From Mogibacterium sp. (GTDB taxonomy: Bacteria > Bacillota > Clostridia > Peptostreptococcales > Anaerovoracaceae), in the NCBI GenBank assembly GCA_016775335.1, contig JAEUGJ010000030.1, positions 87,393 through 151,392 on the forward strand: a stretch of DNA of 64,000 nt, given 5' to 3'. Made by a program: the position numbers and the translations under genes. Each line of letters starts with the position of its first letter. Position 1 is the first letter of the stretch. Below the pieces are notes generated by a model. That model did no database searches, was not told where the DNA came from, and was given only the letters and a program-made list of their open reading frames with translations. Shown here piece by piece: positions 32,791 to 42,038 of the stretch.

Positions 32791-32830
32791 AACTGTAGTG
32801 GTGTTACAAATTCAGTATACCACTACAGTT
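32791..32830. repeat. Direct repeat copy 2 forming a 12-bp hairpin
   Basis: AACTGTAGTGGT (32791-32802) and ACCACTACAGTT (32819-32830) are perfect inverted repeats around 16 nt; the internal part repeats 31645-31675. Followed by a GT-rich tract, it may also end the transcript of the two genes before it. Confidence 0.75.
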
Positions 32831-32845
32831 GTTGTTGTTTATCGC

Positions 32846-32880
32846 AAAAAAAGGGATCGCCTGCCTGCGATTCCTTTTTT
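32846..32880. terminator. Terminator between the island and niaR
   Basis: GGGATCGC (32853-32860) pairs with GCGATTCC (32867-32874) with one mismatch; A7 before and T6 after make it bidirectional. Confidence 0.75.
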
Positions 32881-32898
32881 AAGCCAAATTACATTCCC

Positions 32899-33450
32899 CT
32901 ACACCGACGACTGGCTCCGGAAGTTCACCGGCTCATAATCCTGCAGCGGCGCCAGGAAACCGCACTCCTCCAGCTTATTCTGAATCATATCCAGAATCTC
33001 CCGGCTCTCCGCCGTAACCGTATGATAGTGGTAGCCGGAAGTCGCCCGCATCAGCGGTCGGGACTGGCCCTCCTGGATCTGCGTCAAATACTTCTCGATA
33101 TCCAGCCGGGAGCGAATATTCAATTCTCCCCGCATGGTTCCGTACACCTTGTGGTACACGAATTCATCCCGAATCCGTCCGCCGCAATCCACGATGATGG
33201 AGAATTCCTTCCGAATCTCCTCCTCCGTATGAATCACCTTGAACACCCGGCTGGCTTCCTCCGAATGCTGAAGCACGTATCCCCGATTGGTAGACAGCAC
33301 CTCGTTTCCCTGCGCCCGAAGGATGGAAATATCCTGAACGATGACCTGCCGGCTGACGCCCAGTTCCTGCGCCAACGCCGCACCGGACAGGGGTTCTGCA
33401 CTGTTTTTCAATTTTTCAATGATGGCTCCTCTTCGTTCCGCCGCTTTCAT
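32899..33450 (-). CDS. niaR: NAD biosynthesis repressor NiaR
   Basis: Regulator of 183 residues. Helix-turn-helix (about 1-60: RRGAIIEKLKNSAEPLSGAA, LAQELGVSRQVIVQDISIL, RAQGNEVLSTNRGYVLQ) followed by the 3H domain (about 75-175) with its conserved histidines in HTEEEI, YHKVYGTMRGEL and GYHYHTV. The family represses NAD genes when nicotinic acid is plentiful. The start at 33450 has GGTGGAG upstream; a TTG nine codons earlier is less likely. Last gene of a nadB-nadC-niaR operon. Confidence 0.94.
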   Translation of the reverse strand: MKAAERRGAIIEKLKNSAEPLSGAALAQELGVSRQVIVQDISILRAQGNEVLSTNRGYVLQHSEEASRVFKVIHTEEEIRKEFSIIVDCGGRIRDEFVYHKVYGTMRGELNIRSRLDIEKYLTQIQEGQSRPLMRATSGYHYHTVTAESREILDMIQNKLEECGFLAPLQDYEPVNFRSQSSV

Positions 33451-33503
33451 TCTGCTGCTCCACCCCCTGTTCTCCAAATCATTCTTCCCACGGTCTCCGG
33501 GTC

Positions 33504-34358
33504 CTATACTCTTCTCATATTCTTCAGCGACAGATCCATAATCGGAGACGAATGGGTCAGCGCACCGCTGGATACGTAATCCACCTTCAGGTCCCGAATC
33601 ATTTCCACCTTCGCCTCATCCACGTTGCCGGAAATCTCGATTTCCGCTTTGCCGCCGATGATTTCAATGGCCTCTGCCATCGTATCGTGATCCATGTTGT
33701 CCAGCATGATGATGTCCGCGCCGGCTTCCACCGCTTCCCGGGTCATCTCCAGATTCTCCACTTCCACTTCGATCTTCCGAACAAACGGCGCATATTCCTT
33801 GGCCATCGCAATCGCTTTAGCCACGCCGCCGGCCGCCTCGATATGGTTATCCTTCAGCATTACGCCATCGGAAAGGTTGTACCGATGGTTGCATCCGCCG
33901 CCGATTCGCACCGCATACTTCTCAAAAACCCGGTTGTTCGGTGTAGTCTTCCGCGTATCCAGCAGACGAATGCCGGTGCCCTCCAGCAGGTCCGCAATCT
34001 GACGGGTATGGGTCGCCACGCCGCTCATGCGCTGGAGATAATTCAGCGCCGTCCGCTCGCCGGACAGCAGCACCCGGATATCTCCCCGAATGTCCGCCAG
34101 CTTCTGACCCTTCTCCACCTTATCGCCATCCTTCACGTAGGTGACAACCTCCGTCTCCGGATCCAGCAGGGTGAACACCCGCTCAAAAACCTGCAGACCG
34201 CAGATCACGCCATCCTGCTTGCAGATCAGCTCCACGTTTCCCGGGCACTTATCCCGCATGATGCAGTTGGTGGACACGTCTTCACTGGTAATATCCTCCC
34301 GCAGCGCGCCGAGAATCAGCGGCTCCACGTTCAGCTCCATTGTCGCTCTATCAAACAT
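33504..34358 (-). CDS. nadC: Nicotinate-nucleotide pyrophosphorylase (carboxylating)
   Basis: Quinolinate phosphoribosyltransferase of 284 residues, converting quinolinate and PRPP to nicotinate mononucleotide. Motifs: LREDITSEDVST, SGERTALNYLQRMSGVAT, DTRKTTPNNRVFEKYAVRIG, GGCNHRYNLSDGVMLKDNH and EVEVENLEMTREA, with IMLDNM and SGNVDE near the end. Start 34358 is preceded by AGAGG. It lies between nadB and niaR on the same strand. Confidence 0.97.
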   Translation of the reverse strand: MFDRATMELNVEPLILGALREDITSEDVSTNCIMRDKCPGNVELICKQDGVICGLQVFERVFTLLDPETEVVTYVKDGDKVEKGQKLADIRGDIRVLLSGERTALNYLQRMSGVATHTRQIADLLEGTGIRLLDTRKTTPNNRVFEKYAVRIGGGCNHRYNLSDGVMLKDNHIEAAGGVAKAIAMAKEYAPFVRKIEVEVENLEMTREAVEAGADIIMLDNMDHDTMAEAIEIIGGKAEIEISGNVDEAKVEMIRDLKVDYVSSGALTHSSPIMDLSLKNMRRV

Positions 34359-34421
34359 TTTATTTCCTCTCTTCCGGTAAAAACAAGTTTCGTTTTCCAT
34401 ACGTTTCCGACGCTGCCGCCA

Positions 34422-35741
34422 TTATACGTGGCGGTACTCGGAATTCATCGGCGTTCCGCCGTTTGCCTTCTCGATGGCCGCTGCCACCAGGCGGATGTTC
34501 TCCTTCTCCATGGTCTCCCGATCCTCATACTTCTTCAGATCCGTATTGGCCACCACTTCATCATTTCCCTTGAACTCAGAATAGTGCTCTGTCAGATTCT
34601 GAGCCGCTCTCTTGGAGAACACCAGGCTCTCCAGCAGGGAGTTGCTGGCCAGACGGTTCTTTCCGTGCACGCCGTTGCAAGCGGTTTCGCCCACGGCATA
34701 CAGCTGGTTCATGGTGGTTCTGCTCTCGTGATCGACCTTAATGCCGCCCATGAAGTAGTGCTGTGCCGGAACTACCGGGATGCACTCCTTGAACACATCA
34801 TATCCCGCTTCTCTGCAGTGCTCCACGATGTTCGGGAAGTGGTTTTCCAGCACGTCTCTCGGAATCGGACGAAGGTCTTCCCATACGTGTTCCGTTCCGT
34901 CCTTTTCCATCTGTTCGTGAATTTTCTGGGACAGCACATCTCTCGGCAGAAGCTCGTTGGCGAAACGCTCCATGTTCTTTCCGTAGAGCTTTGCGCCCTC
35001 TCCCCGAACGGATTCCGAGATCAGGAAGCTTCTGGTCTTATCATCCTTGGAATAGAATGTGGTCGGATGAATCTGCACGTAGTTGATGTCCTGCAGTTCA
35101 ATTCCGTGGCGAATGGCGATGGCCAGTGCATCGCCGGTGAGATGACGGAAGTTGGTGGAATGGCGATAGATTCCGCCGATTCCGCCGGTGGCCAGTACGG
35201 TGCAGTCCGCCTGAATGGTCTCCAGGGTGCCGTCTTTCTTCCGAACCACCGCGCCGTAGCAGGTGTTGTCCTTTGTAATCAGATCCTCCATGGTGGTGTA
35301 TTCCATCAGTTTTACATTCGGAAGCTTCTTTACCTGCGCCAGAAGCTTGCTGGTAATTTCCTTGCCGGTGATGTCCTCGTGGAAGAGGATTCTTTTATCC
35401 GAGTGAGCGCCCTCCCGAGTGAAATCCAATTCGCCGTTCTCGTCCCGGTGGAAACGAACGCCGTACTCCAGGAGATCCTGAACCACGTCCTGCGAGGAAC
35501 GGATCATGATGTCCACGGACTCCCGGTCGTTCTCATAGTGTCCGGCTTTCATGGTATCTTCAAAATAGCTGTCGTAGTCCTCGTCGTCTTTCAGCATGCA
35601 GATTCCGCCCTGTGCCAGGTAGGAATCGTTGCTTTCCAGATCGGCTTTGGTAATCAGTGTGATTTCCTTGTCTCGAGGGAGCTGCAGTGCACAGTACAGT
35701 CCGGAGCAGCCGCTGCCGACGATTAATACTTCTGTCTTCAT
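34422..35741 (-). CDS. nadB: L-aspartate oxidase
   Basis: FAD enzyme of 439 residues oxidising aspartate to iminoaspartate (in anaerobes with fumarate as acceptor). N-terminal FAD-binding EVLIVGSGCSGLYCALQLP, SYLAQGGICM, TREGAHSDKRILFHEDITGK, VLATGGIGGIYRHSTNF and QIHPTTFYSK. The second conserved part is HYFMGGIKVDHESRTTM, LYAVGETACNGVHGKNRLAS, NSLLESLVF. It lacks the longer helical C-terminal domain of E. coli NadB, a common short form in clostridia. Start 35741 follows GAAGG. Confidence 0.96.
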   Translation of the reverse strand: MKTEVLIVGSGCSGLYCALQLPRDKEITLITKADLESNDSYLAQGGICMLKDDEDYDSYFEDTMKAGHYENDRESVDIMIRSSQDVVQDLLEYGVRFHRDENGELDFTREGAHSDKRILFHEDITGKEITSKLLAQVKKLPNVKLMEYTTMEDLITKDNTCYGAVVRKKDGTLETIQADCTVLATGGIGGIYRHSTNFRHLTGDALAIAIRHGIELQDINYVQIHPTTFYSKDDKTRSFLISESVRGEGAKLYGKNMERFANELLPRDVLSQKIHEQMEKDGTEHVWEDLRPIPRDVLENHFPNIVEHCREAGYDVFKECIPVVPAQHYFMGGIKVDHESRTTMNQLYAVGETACNGVHGKNRLASNSLLESLVFSKRAAQNLTEHYSEFKGNDEVVANTDLKKYEDRETMEKENIRLVAAAIEKANGGTPMNSEYRHV

Positions 35742-35811
35742 TATTAAACCTTCTTCCTTATATTCCGTTGTTTTCAACCTTCCATTAACAACAAACCTTT
35801 GTCAGTGATGA

Positions 35812-35902
35812 AGTATAACACATATTCTTTCAGGTGACAAGACAGTTGTAAATAAAAATTTTTTACTGCTGTCTTGACATGTAAATATACAGTCACTATA
35901 AT
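35812..35902. promoter_or_regulatory. Divergent nadB/nadA promoters with paired NiaR-like boxes
   Basis: Plus strand: TTGACA (35874-35879), 17-nt spacer, TATAAT (35897-35902) for nadA. Minus strand: TTGTCA (35835-35840), 17-nt spacer, TATACT (35812-35817) for nadB. The inverted pair TGACAAGACAG (35835-35845) and CTGTCTTGACA (35869-35879) covers both -35 boxes and resembles NiaR operators of Firmicutes, so both promoters would be blocked together. Confidence 0.88.
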
Positions 35903-35932
35903 GAATAGGACAATCTGAAAGGAAACAAGGTT

Positions 35933-36850
35933 ATGAATACAAGAGAATTACAGGATCGAATTATTGAACTGAAGAAGGAGAAGGATGTCTGCATCCTGGC
36001 CCACGCCTACCAGAGCCACGATATCTGGGAAGTTGCGGACTACGTAGGCGATTCCTACGGCCTCAGCGTACAGGCCGCGAAAGCGCCTCAGAAGACCGTT
36101 ATCATGGCCGGCGTCCGCTTCATGGCAGAAACCGTTAAGGTTCTTTCCCCGGAGAAGAAGGTTCTCCTGGCCAACGACCTGGCGGGATGCACCATGGCGC
36201 TGCAGATGGACCGGGATAAGGTTCTGGAGATGCAGAAAGAGAATCCGGGATATGCCACCGTTGCTTACATCAACACCACCTCGGAACTGAAGACCGCCGT
36301 GGACGTTGTGGTCACCTCTTCCTCTGCTGTTAAGATTCTGAAGAATATGCCGGAGAAGGACATCCTGTTCATCCCGGACTGCAACCTGGGCGCATGGGTC
36401 GCAAAACAGCTTCCGGAGAAGAATTTCAAATTCTTCCGGGGCGGCTGCTCCACCCACATGAATATCACCCCGACCGACGTTCGGATTGCTCGGGAGAAGC
36501 ATCCGGAAGCCAAGGTTCTGGTTCATCCGGAATGCCGCGCATCGGTTACCGAACAGGCGGATTATGCCGGAAGCACCACCGGAATCATGAACTACGCAAA
36601 GGAAAGCGACTGCAAGGAATTCATCATCGGCACGGAGAGCAGCATCGTGCAGCACCTCCAGTTCGAATGTCCGGATAAGAAATTCTACCTTCTCTCCGAC
36701 CGCTGCGTATGTCACAACATGAAGATCACCACCCTGTACGACATTTACAACGCCTTGATGGGTGAAGGCGGCGAAGAGATTCTGCTTTCCGATGAATTGA
36801 TTCGGGACGCCAAGAGACCGATTGACCGCATGATTGAGCTGGGCAAATAG
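35933..36850 (+). CDS. nadA: Quinolinate synthase
   Basis: Enzyme of 305 residues, about the clostridial norm, condensing iminoaspartate with dihydroxyacetone phosphate. It holds a [4Fe-4S] cluster; the three expected Cys are in LANDLAGCTMA, VHPECRASV and CVCHNMK. Other blocks: ILAHAYQSHDIWEVADYVGD, SYGLS, VTSSSAVKIL, IPDCNLGAWVAKQ and IGTESSIVQHL. Divergent from nadB with shared NiaR-like operators; ends in a good terminator. Confidence 0.97.
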   Translation: MNTRELQDRIIELKKEKDVCILAHAYQSHDIWEVADYVGDSYGLSVQAAKAPQKTVIMAGVRFMAETVKVLSPEKKVLLANDLAGCTMALQMDRDKVLEMQKENPGYATVAYINTTSELKTAVDVVVTSSSAVKILKNMPEKDILFIPDCNLGAWVAKQLPEKNFKFFRGGCSTHMNITPTDVRIAREKHPEAKVLVHPECRASVTEQADYAGSTTGIMNYAKESDCKEFIIGTESSIVQHLQFECPDKKFYLLSDRCVCHNMKITTLYDIYNALMGEGGEEILLSDELIRDAKRPIDRMIELGK

Positions 36851-36885
36851 CCCCTTCGGCACGGGCTCGCCGGAAGACACGAACC

Positions 36886-36918
36886 ATCCCTGTGGACTCG
36901 CTCCACAGGGATTCTTTT
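36886..36918 (+). terminator. Terminator after nadA
   Basis: ATCCCTGTGGA (36886-36896) pairs with TCCACAGGGAT (36902-36912), then TCTTTTT. Confidence 0.88.
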
Positions 36919-37018
36919 TGTGCATTCATAAAAAAAATTCGTGCGACCGTCACGGATTTCCGGTAGCGGTGACCGCCGCGCTATGCTACCATATATGTAC
37001 AAAGAAAGGAGACGACCC

Positions 37019-37723
37019 ATGGGATCCTATGTTGAATTCAAAAATGTAAAGAAGGTGTACCGCATGGGGGAGGTGTTGATTGAAGCCCTCCACGATGCCA
37101 CATTTGAAATAGAGAAAGGCGAAGTGTGCGTCATTGTGGGTGCATCCGGCGCCGGCAAAACCACCCTGCTGAACATCCTGGGCGGCATGGATACCCTGTC
37201 CGACGGGCAGGTTCTTCTGGACGGCAAGGACATCTCCCGGTACAGCCGGCGGGAACTGACGGATTACCGCCGATACGAAATCGGCTTCGTCTTCCAGTTC
37301 TACAACCTGATTCCAAACCTCACCGCCCTGGAGAACGTGTCCCTGGCCACGCAGATTTGCCGGGATCCGTTGGATGCGGAAGAGACCCTGACCAAGGTGG
37401 GATTGAAGGACCGTCTGGGGAATTTTCCGGCCCAGCTTTCCGGCGGAGAGCAGCAGCGGGTGGCCATCGCCCGGGCGCTGGCCAAGAACCCGAAGCTCCT
37501 GCTGTGCGACGAGCCCACCGGTGCGCTGGATTACAATACGGGAAAAGCCATCCTGAAGCTGCTTCAGGATACCAGCCGGCAGCAGGGCATGACGGTGGTC
37601 ATCATCACCCACAACACGGCCCTCACCGCCATGGCCGATCGGATTATTCACATCAAGAACGGACACATCTCCTCGGTGGAGAAGAACGAGCACATCACCC
37701 CGGTGGAAGACATAGAATGGTAG
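37019..37723 (+). CDS. ABC transporter ATP-binding protein (MacB/LolD type)
   Basis: ATPase of 234 residues. Walker A GASGAGKTTLLNILGG, Q-loop FVFQFYNLIPNLTALENV, signature LSGGEQQRVAIARALAKNP, Walker B LLLCDEPTGALD and H-loop IITHNTA. The FQFYNLIP and PTGALD motifs are those of ATPases that partner FtsX-like permeases. Start 37019 has AAAGGAG 8 nt upstream. The permease gene starts 9 bp after its stop. Confidence 0.95.
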   Translation: MGSYVEFKNVKKVYRMGEVLIEALHDATFEIEKGEVCVIVGASGAGKTTLLNILGGMDTLSDGQVLLDGKDISRYSRRELTDYRRYEIGFVFQFYNLIPNLTALENVSLATQICRDPLDAEETLTKVGLKDRLGNFPAQLSGGEQQRVAIARALAKNPKLLLCDEPTGALDYNTGKAILKLLQDTSRQQGMTVVIITHNTALTAMADRIIHIKNGHISSVEKNEHITPVEDIEW

Positions 37724-37732
37724 GACGGAAAA

Positions 37733-40663
37733 ATGCTGAAGAAATCAACATTGCGTGAAATACGTTCCAGTCTGGGAAGATATCTGGCCATCCTGGCAAT
37801 CGTCATGCTGGGAGTGGGGTTTTTTTGCGGCCTGAAATCCACCAAACCCGCCATGCTCGCCACCGCCAATCAGTATTTAAAGGACAACAAACTGTACGAT
37901 TTCCAACTGCAGTCCACGCTGGGATTGACGGAAAAAGATGCAGAGGCCGTTGCCCGGCAGGATGATGTCGAGGCGGCGGAGGGTTCTGTCAGAGAAGACG
38001 TGCTCTTTCACTATGATGGGCAGGAATCCGACAAGGTGCTCCGCTTCCATTCCATCACCTCGAAGGTAAATACCATCCACCTGATGAAGGGACGTCTGCC
38101 GAAGGCAAAAGATGAATGCGTGGTGGACTACTATCTGGGAAACAATCTGATTGGCAAGAACATCGTCATCTCCTCCCGGAACAGTAAGCGCACCCGAGAT
38201 TTGTTTTATCAGAAGGAATTGAAGGTGGTGGGCACTGTCACCTCCCCGGTGTACCTGAATTTTGAGCGGGGCACCACCTCGCTGGGGGACGGCAAGGTTT
38301 CCGGCTTCGTGTATATGAACCGGGATGCTTTTGACACGGATGTTTTCACCCAGATTGACGTGAAGCTGAAGAAGACCTACCCGATTTACTCCAAAAAATA
38401 CAAGAATTACATCGATGCCACTGCCTCCGGGATGGAGGATACCCTTGAGAATCGGGCGGAAATCCGGTATAAGGAGATCGTGGCCAAAGCCACCCGAAAG
38501 TGGGAGAAGAACAAAGCCAAGTACAAGAAGAATTACAACGATTTCCTAAAAGAAAAAGCGGACACCCAACAGAAGCTCCGGGACAGCCGTCAGAAGCTGA
38601 CGAACAACAAGGCAAAGCTTCAGAAGAAGAGCAAGGAGCTGAAAAGCAAAGAAAAATCCCTGAAATCCAACCTGAAGAAGGTGGACAGCGGCATCCGTCA
38701 GGTGGACGGCGCCATTAAGCAGAGCCAGGCGGCGGGTGCGCCGGTGGATCGGCTTCTGGCGCAGAAGCAGCAGCTTCAGAATCAGAAGGGGAAGATCCGG
38801 GACGGACTTCTCCTTGTGAATAAGGGAAAGGGTCAGATTAAGAAAGGTAATCAGGAGATAAAAAAGGGTTTTGAGAAGTACAACAAAGCCGTTGCCACGG
38901 CGGACAAGGAGTTCCGCGAGGCGGAGGAGAAGCTGGCGGATGCCAAGGTGAAGCTGGACGACGGGAAGAAGAAGATTTCCGATATCAAGAAGGCGGACAC
39001 CTACGTGCTGGACCGGAATACCAATACGGGCTACGCTTGTTTTGAGAGCGACTCCTCCATCGTGGACGGAATCTGCAAGGTCTTCCCGATTTTCTTTTTC
39101 CTGGTTGCGGCGCTGGTATGCATGACCACCATGACCCGAATGGTGGATGCTCAGCGGACGGAAATCGGGGTGCTGAAAGCGCTGGGATACAGCAACTCTT
39201 CCATCATCGGAAAATACCTGTTCTATTCCTGCAGCGCGTCCCTCATCGGCGCTGTCGTCGGGCTTTTTGCCGGCGCCTACATCTTCCCGAAGGTCATCTG
39301 GAAGGGCTATGGCATGATGTACGATTTCAACGCCCACTTGCAGTACGTTCTGAGCCCGAAGCTGTCTGTTGCGGCGGTGGGAGTTTCCCTGCTCTGCGCC
39401 GTCAGCGCCACCCTGCTCCCGTGTCTGGGGGATTTCCGGGAAGTGCCGGCGCAGCTGATTCGCCCCCGGGCACCGAAGAACGGCAAGCGAATTCTTTTGG
39501 AGCGGATTGGCTTCCTGTGGAATCGGTTCAGCTTCCTTCAGAAGGTTACCTTCCGGAACATCTTCCGCTACAAAAAACGCTTTCTCATGATGGTCATCGG
39601 CATCAGCGGCTGCACCGCCCTCCTGGTGGCCGGTCTGGGCATCCGGGATTCCATCCAGAACGTGGTGAATTTCCAGTTCGACGAAATCCAGAAATACGAT
39701 TACGATGTCATTTTCGACAAGAACATGACCGCCGAGAAGCAGAAGGCCTTCCGCAAGGATACCGCCGGCGACTACAAGGATATTCTCTTTGTCCATAAAA
39801 ACAGTGCCGACATCCTCCACGGCGATCAGGTGAAATCCATTACCCTGATTGCTTCGGAATCCAACGGTTTCCGGCAGTTCGTGGATCTCCACAACCACGC
39901 CGGCAAAGCCATTTCCTATCCGAAAACGGGACAGGCGGTCATCTGCAAAAAGCTGGCCCGCACCTACAACCTTTCCGTGGGGGATGAAATCACCCTCCGG
40001 GACGAGGATTGCCTCCAAGGCAAGGTGAAAGTCAGCGGCATCTGCGAGAACTACATCTACAACTACGTGTATATCACCCCGGAGACCTATCGGGACCTGT
40101 TCGGAACCGCGGCATCCGTCAAATCTGCCATGGTTCGCTCCGCTTCCGGCAGTAACAAATCCGTGCACCAATCCGCCACAAAACTTCTGAAGCGGGATGA
40201 GGTGGCCGCAGTTTCCATCAACATGGACATGCGGGACCGGGTCAACAACATGATGAAAAGCCTGAACGCCATCGTTCTGGTGGTCATTCTCTCCGCCGGT
40301 GCACTGGCCTTCATCGTGCTGTACAACCTGACCAACATCAACATCACCGAGCGAATTCGGGAAATCGCCACCATCAAGGTGTTGGGCTTCCGAAAAGGTG
40401 AAACCGCCGCCTACGTCTTCCGGGAGAACATTTTCCTCACGGGAATCAGCGCCCTGCTGGGCCTGGGCCTGGGTCGGATTCTCCTGGGCTTCATTATCAG
40501 CCAGATTAACGTGGACCTGATATCCTTCGATACTCGGATTACCGGCTTCAGCTATGCACTGGCGGTGATTCTCACCTTCGTCTTCGCCTTCATCGTGAGC
40601 ATTGCCATGTCTAGGCGGCTGGAGAACATCAGCATGACGGAGTCCCTGAAGAGCATTGAATAG
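37733..40663 (+). CDS. FtsX-family ABC permease with long extracytoplasmic coiled coil
   Basis: Protein of 976 residues. One N-terminal helix (about 15-40) is followed by a large outer segment, including a MacB-like core domain and a Lys/Glu/Gln-rich coiled coil (about 255-425: QKLRDSRQKLTNNKAKLQKK, EKSLKSNLKKVDSG). Then an FtsX block of three helices (about 445-560), a second outer domain, and the last FtsX block (about 850-960: ITERIREIATIKVLGFRKGE). Such transporters act in mechanotransmission, lipid/protein release or peptide resistance. No sensor kinase is adjacent, so the cue is unknown. Confidence 0.92.
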   Translation: MLKKSTLREIRSSLGRYLAILAIVMLGVGFFCGLKSTKPAMLATANQYLKDNKLYDFQLQSTLGLTEKDAEAVARQDDVEAAEGSVREDVLFHYDGQESDKVLRFHSITSKVNTIHLMKGRLPKAKDECVVDYYLGNNLIGKNIVISSRNSKRTRDLFYQKELKVVGTVTSPVYLNFERGTTSLGDGKVSGFVYMNRDAFDTDVFTQIDVKLKKTYPIYSKKYKNYIDATASGMEDTLENRAEIRYKEIVAKATRKWEKNKAKYKKNYNDFLKEKADTQQKLRDSRQKLTNNKAKLQKKSKELKSKEKSLKSNLKKVDSGIRQVDGAIKQSQAAGAPVDRLLAQKQQLQNQKGKIRDGLLLVNKGKGQIKKGNQEIKKGFEKYNKAVATADKEFREAEEKLADAKVKLDDGKKKISDIKKADTYVLDRNTNTGYACFESDSSIVDGICKVFPIFFFLVAALVCMTTMTRMVDAQRTEIGVLKALGYSNSSIIGKYLFYSCSASLIGAVVGLFAGAYIFPKVIWKGYGMMYDFNAHLQYVLSPKLSVAAVGVSLLCAVSATLLPCLGDFREVPAQLIRPRAPKNGKRILLERIGFLWNRFSFLQKVTFRNIFRYKKRFLMMVIGISGCTALLVAGLGIRDSIQNVVNFQFDEIQKYDYDVIFDKNMTAEKQKAFRKDTAGDYKDILFVHKNSADILHGDQVKSITLIASESNGFRQFVDLHNHAGKAISYPKTGQAVICKKLARTYNLSVGDEITLRDEDCLQGKVKVSGICENYIYNYVYITPETYRDLFGTAASVKSAMVRSASGSNKSVHQSATKLLKRDEVAAVSINMDMRDRVNNMMKSLNAIVLVVILSAGALAFIVLYNLTNINITERIREIATIKVLGFRKGETAAYVFRENIFLTGISALLGLGLGRILLGFIISQINVDLISFDTRITGFSYALAVILTFVFAFIVSIAMSRRLENISMTESLKSIE

Positions 40664-40714
40664 CGGGGCGACGTTCTTGCACCAAGTCTCAGCCGATTCT
40701 GAAATAAACAGTAA

Positions 40715-40775
40715 AAACCTGCATCCGGAAAGCAATCCAATCTTGAGGATGGATTCACCTTCCGGATGCAGGTTT
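40715..40775 (+). terminator. Long hairpin after the FtsX-type permease gene
   Basis: 16-bp perfect stem AAACCTGCATCCGGAA (40715-40730) with its complement (40760-40775); an inner AATCC/GGATT pair lies in the loop. Followed by a T-rich tract. Confidence 0.82.
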
Positions 40776-40819
40776 GCTGTTTTGTGAAAATCTCCGCGGC
40801 AGAGTAAAGAACCATAATT

Positions 40820-40864
40820 AAAGTGATGCACGAAGGCTAACGAAAGGCCTTCGTGCATCACTTT
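40820..40864. terminator. Terminator overlapping the end of the 85-residue gene
   Basis: 17-bp perfect stem AAAGTGATGCACGAAGG (40820-40836) with its complement (40848-40864). On the minus strand it includes the final codons and stop of the 85-residue gene. Confidence 0.85.
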
Positions 40865-41115
40865 ATAACAAGTGCAAACGCACATGCAAATGCAGCAACA
40901 ATTGCCGCAAGCATAAGATAATTACAATTTTTGAATTTGAAGAAATAAATTCCTGCAACAACGAGAATACAAACTAAGAGCACTTTTATTAAAGATGACA
41001 ATAGTATTCCGTTTTGTATCACGCCGGTGTATCCAAGGATACATAGGATCGGGATAAGGCATCCGAACATTACCAGAACTATCAAAAGGTTTCGCTTTGT
41101 CACGTTATCGTGCAA
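40858..41115 (-). CDS. Small three-span membrane protein, unknown
   Basis: 85 residues with three hydrophobic segments (LLIVLVMFGCLIPILCILGY, LIKVLLVCILVVAGIYFF, YLMLAAIVAAFACAFALVI). No family recognised. The start is uncertain: the frame opens at a TTG with only a weak AGG nearby, and a GTG four codons later is an alternative. It follows nudC by 33 bp on the same strand, so it may be the last gene of the translation-related operon; its stop lies inside a terminator stem. Confidence 0.55.
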   Translation of the reverse strand: MHDNVTKRNLLIVLVMFGCLIPILCILGYTGVIQNGILLSSLIKVLLVCILVVAGIYFFKFKNCNYLMLAAIVAAFACAFALVIK

Positions 41116-41148
41116 TTACCTATACTTTGTAATTGCTCCCCCTTTCCT

Positions 41149-41994
41149 CTACCGAATCTTCCCCAACCGGAACGCTTCGATCATTTCCTGTGTCAGCGCC
41201 GGCCGAACCGGGTTCATTTGTAGTTCCTCCCGGGAAATGAAGAAGGCGGTTTCCAGTTCCTCTCGGTCCAGGACGATGTGGTCGTCCCCGTCCACCTCTG
41301 CGGTGTAGCCGATTTGCAGGTTTCCCGCAAAACCCCACGGCTGGGATCCGTAGTACCGAATGTTCTTGACCTTAAGCCCCACTTCTTCCATGACCTCCCG
41401 GGCCACGCATTCCTCTGCGGACTCCCCGATTTCCACGAAGCCGGCAATCAATGCATACAAGTTGGTCTGCTTTCTGCCGTTGTAACGGGATACCAGCAGC
41501 TTATCCTCATGGGTTACCGCCACCGTTACCGCCGGATTGATTCGGGGAAAAATAAGATTTCCGCACTTCGGACAGCGCATCAGTCGTTCCTTCTCGCCGT
41601 ATTCCGTCCGGGTCCCGCATCTTCCGCACATCCGATTGTTTTTGTACCACGCGTTCAGGTGCCCCGCCGTCATAGCGGCAAAGCACAGGTCTTTCGGTTT
41701 TCCCTTCCGAAGAATCCGAGAGGACCGATACTCATAGCCCTTTGGCAGGGTTACGCTGCATTCGCTCTTTGGCATAAAGAACCGGGTATCATCAATAGAG
41801 AAAAGATAGACGCAATCCTCTTCCCGAAGTCCTGCATCTCCCGCTTTTGGAATCTCCAGGCTTCCGTCTTCGGATTCCTTCATGCCGATTTCACCGCTCT
41901 TCTCATCGAAGAGAAACAGCTCATCCTCTTCCCGCATCCGGATGTCCGGTCTGTAGTGATTATCGAATATTCTATCGCCGATTTCCTGTATCAT
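41149..41994 (-). CDS. nudC: NAD(H) pyrophosphatase / NAD-decapping Nudix hydrolase
   Basis: NudC-like enzyme of 281 residues. A four-Cys zinc ribbon (MCGRCG and RCPKCGNL, about 122-145) precedes the Nudix box GFVEIGESAEECVAREVMEE with VGL, followed by the NADH-type motif YGSQPWGFAG. It splits NADH to NMNH and AMP, and NudC homologues remove NAD caps from RNA. CAGGAG lies 9 nt before ATG. It is 44 bp after ribF on the same strand, where many Firmicutes have rpsO. Confidence 0.94.
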   Translation of the reverse strand: MIQEIGDRIFDNHYRPDIRMREEDELFLFDEKSGEIGMKESEDGSLEIPKAGDAGLREEDCVYLFSIDDTRFFMPKSECSVTLPKGYEYRSSRILRKGKPKDLCFAAMTAGHLNAWYKNNRMCGRCGTRTEYGEKERLMRCPKCGNLIFPRINPAVTVAVTHEDKLLVSRYNGRKQTNLYALIAGFVEIGESAEECVAREVMEEVGLKVKNIRYYGSQPWGFAGNLQIGYTAEVDGDDHIVLDREELETAFFISREELQMNPVRPALTQEMIEAFRLGKIR

Positions 41995-42038
41995 CTATTT
42001 TAACTCCTGCTAAAAGTATTTTCGGGATTTCTCCCTGC

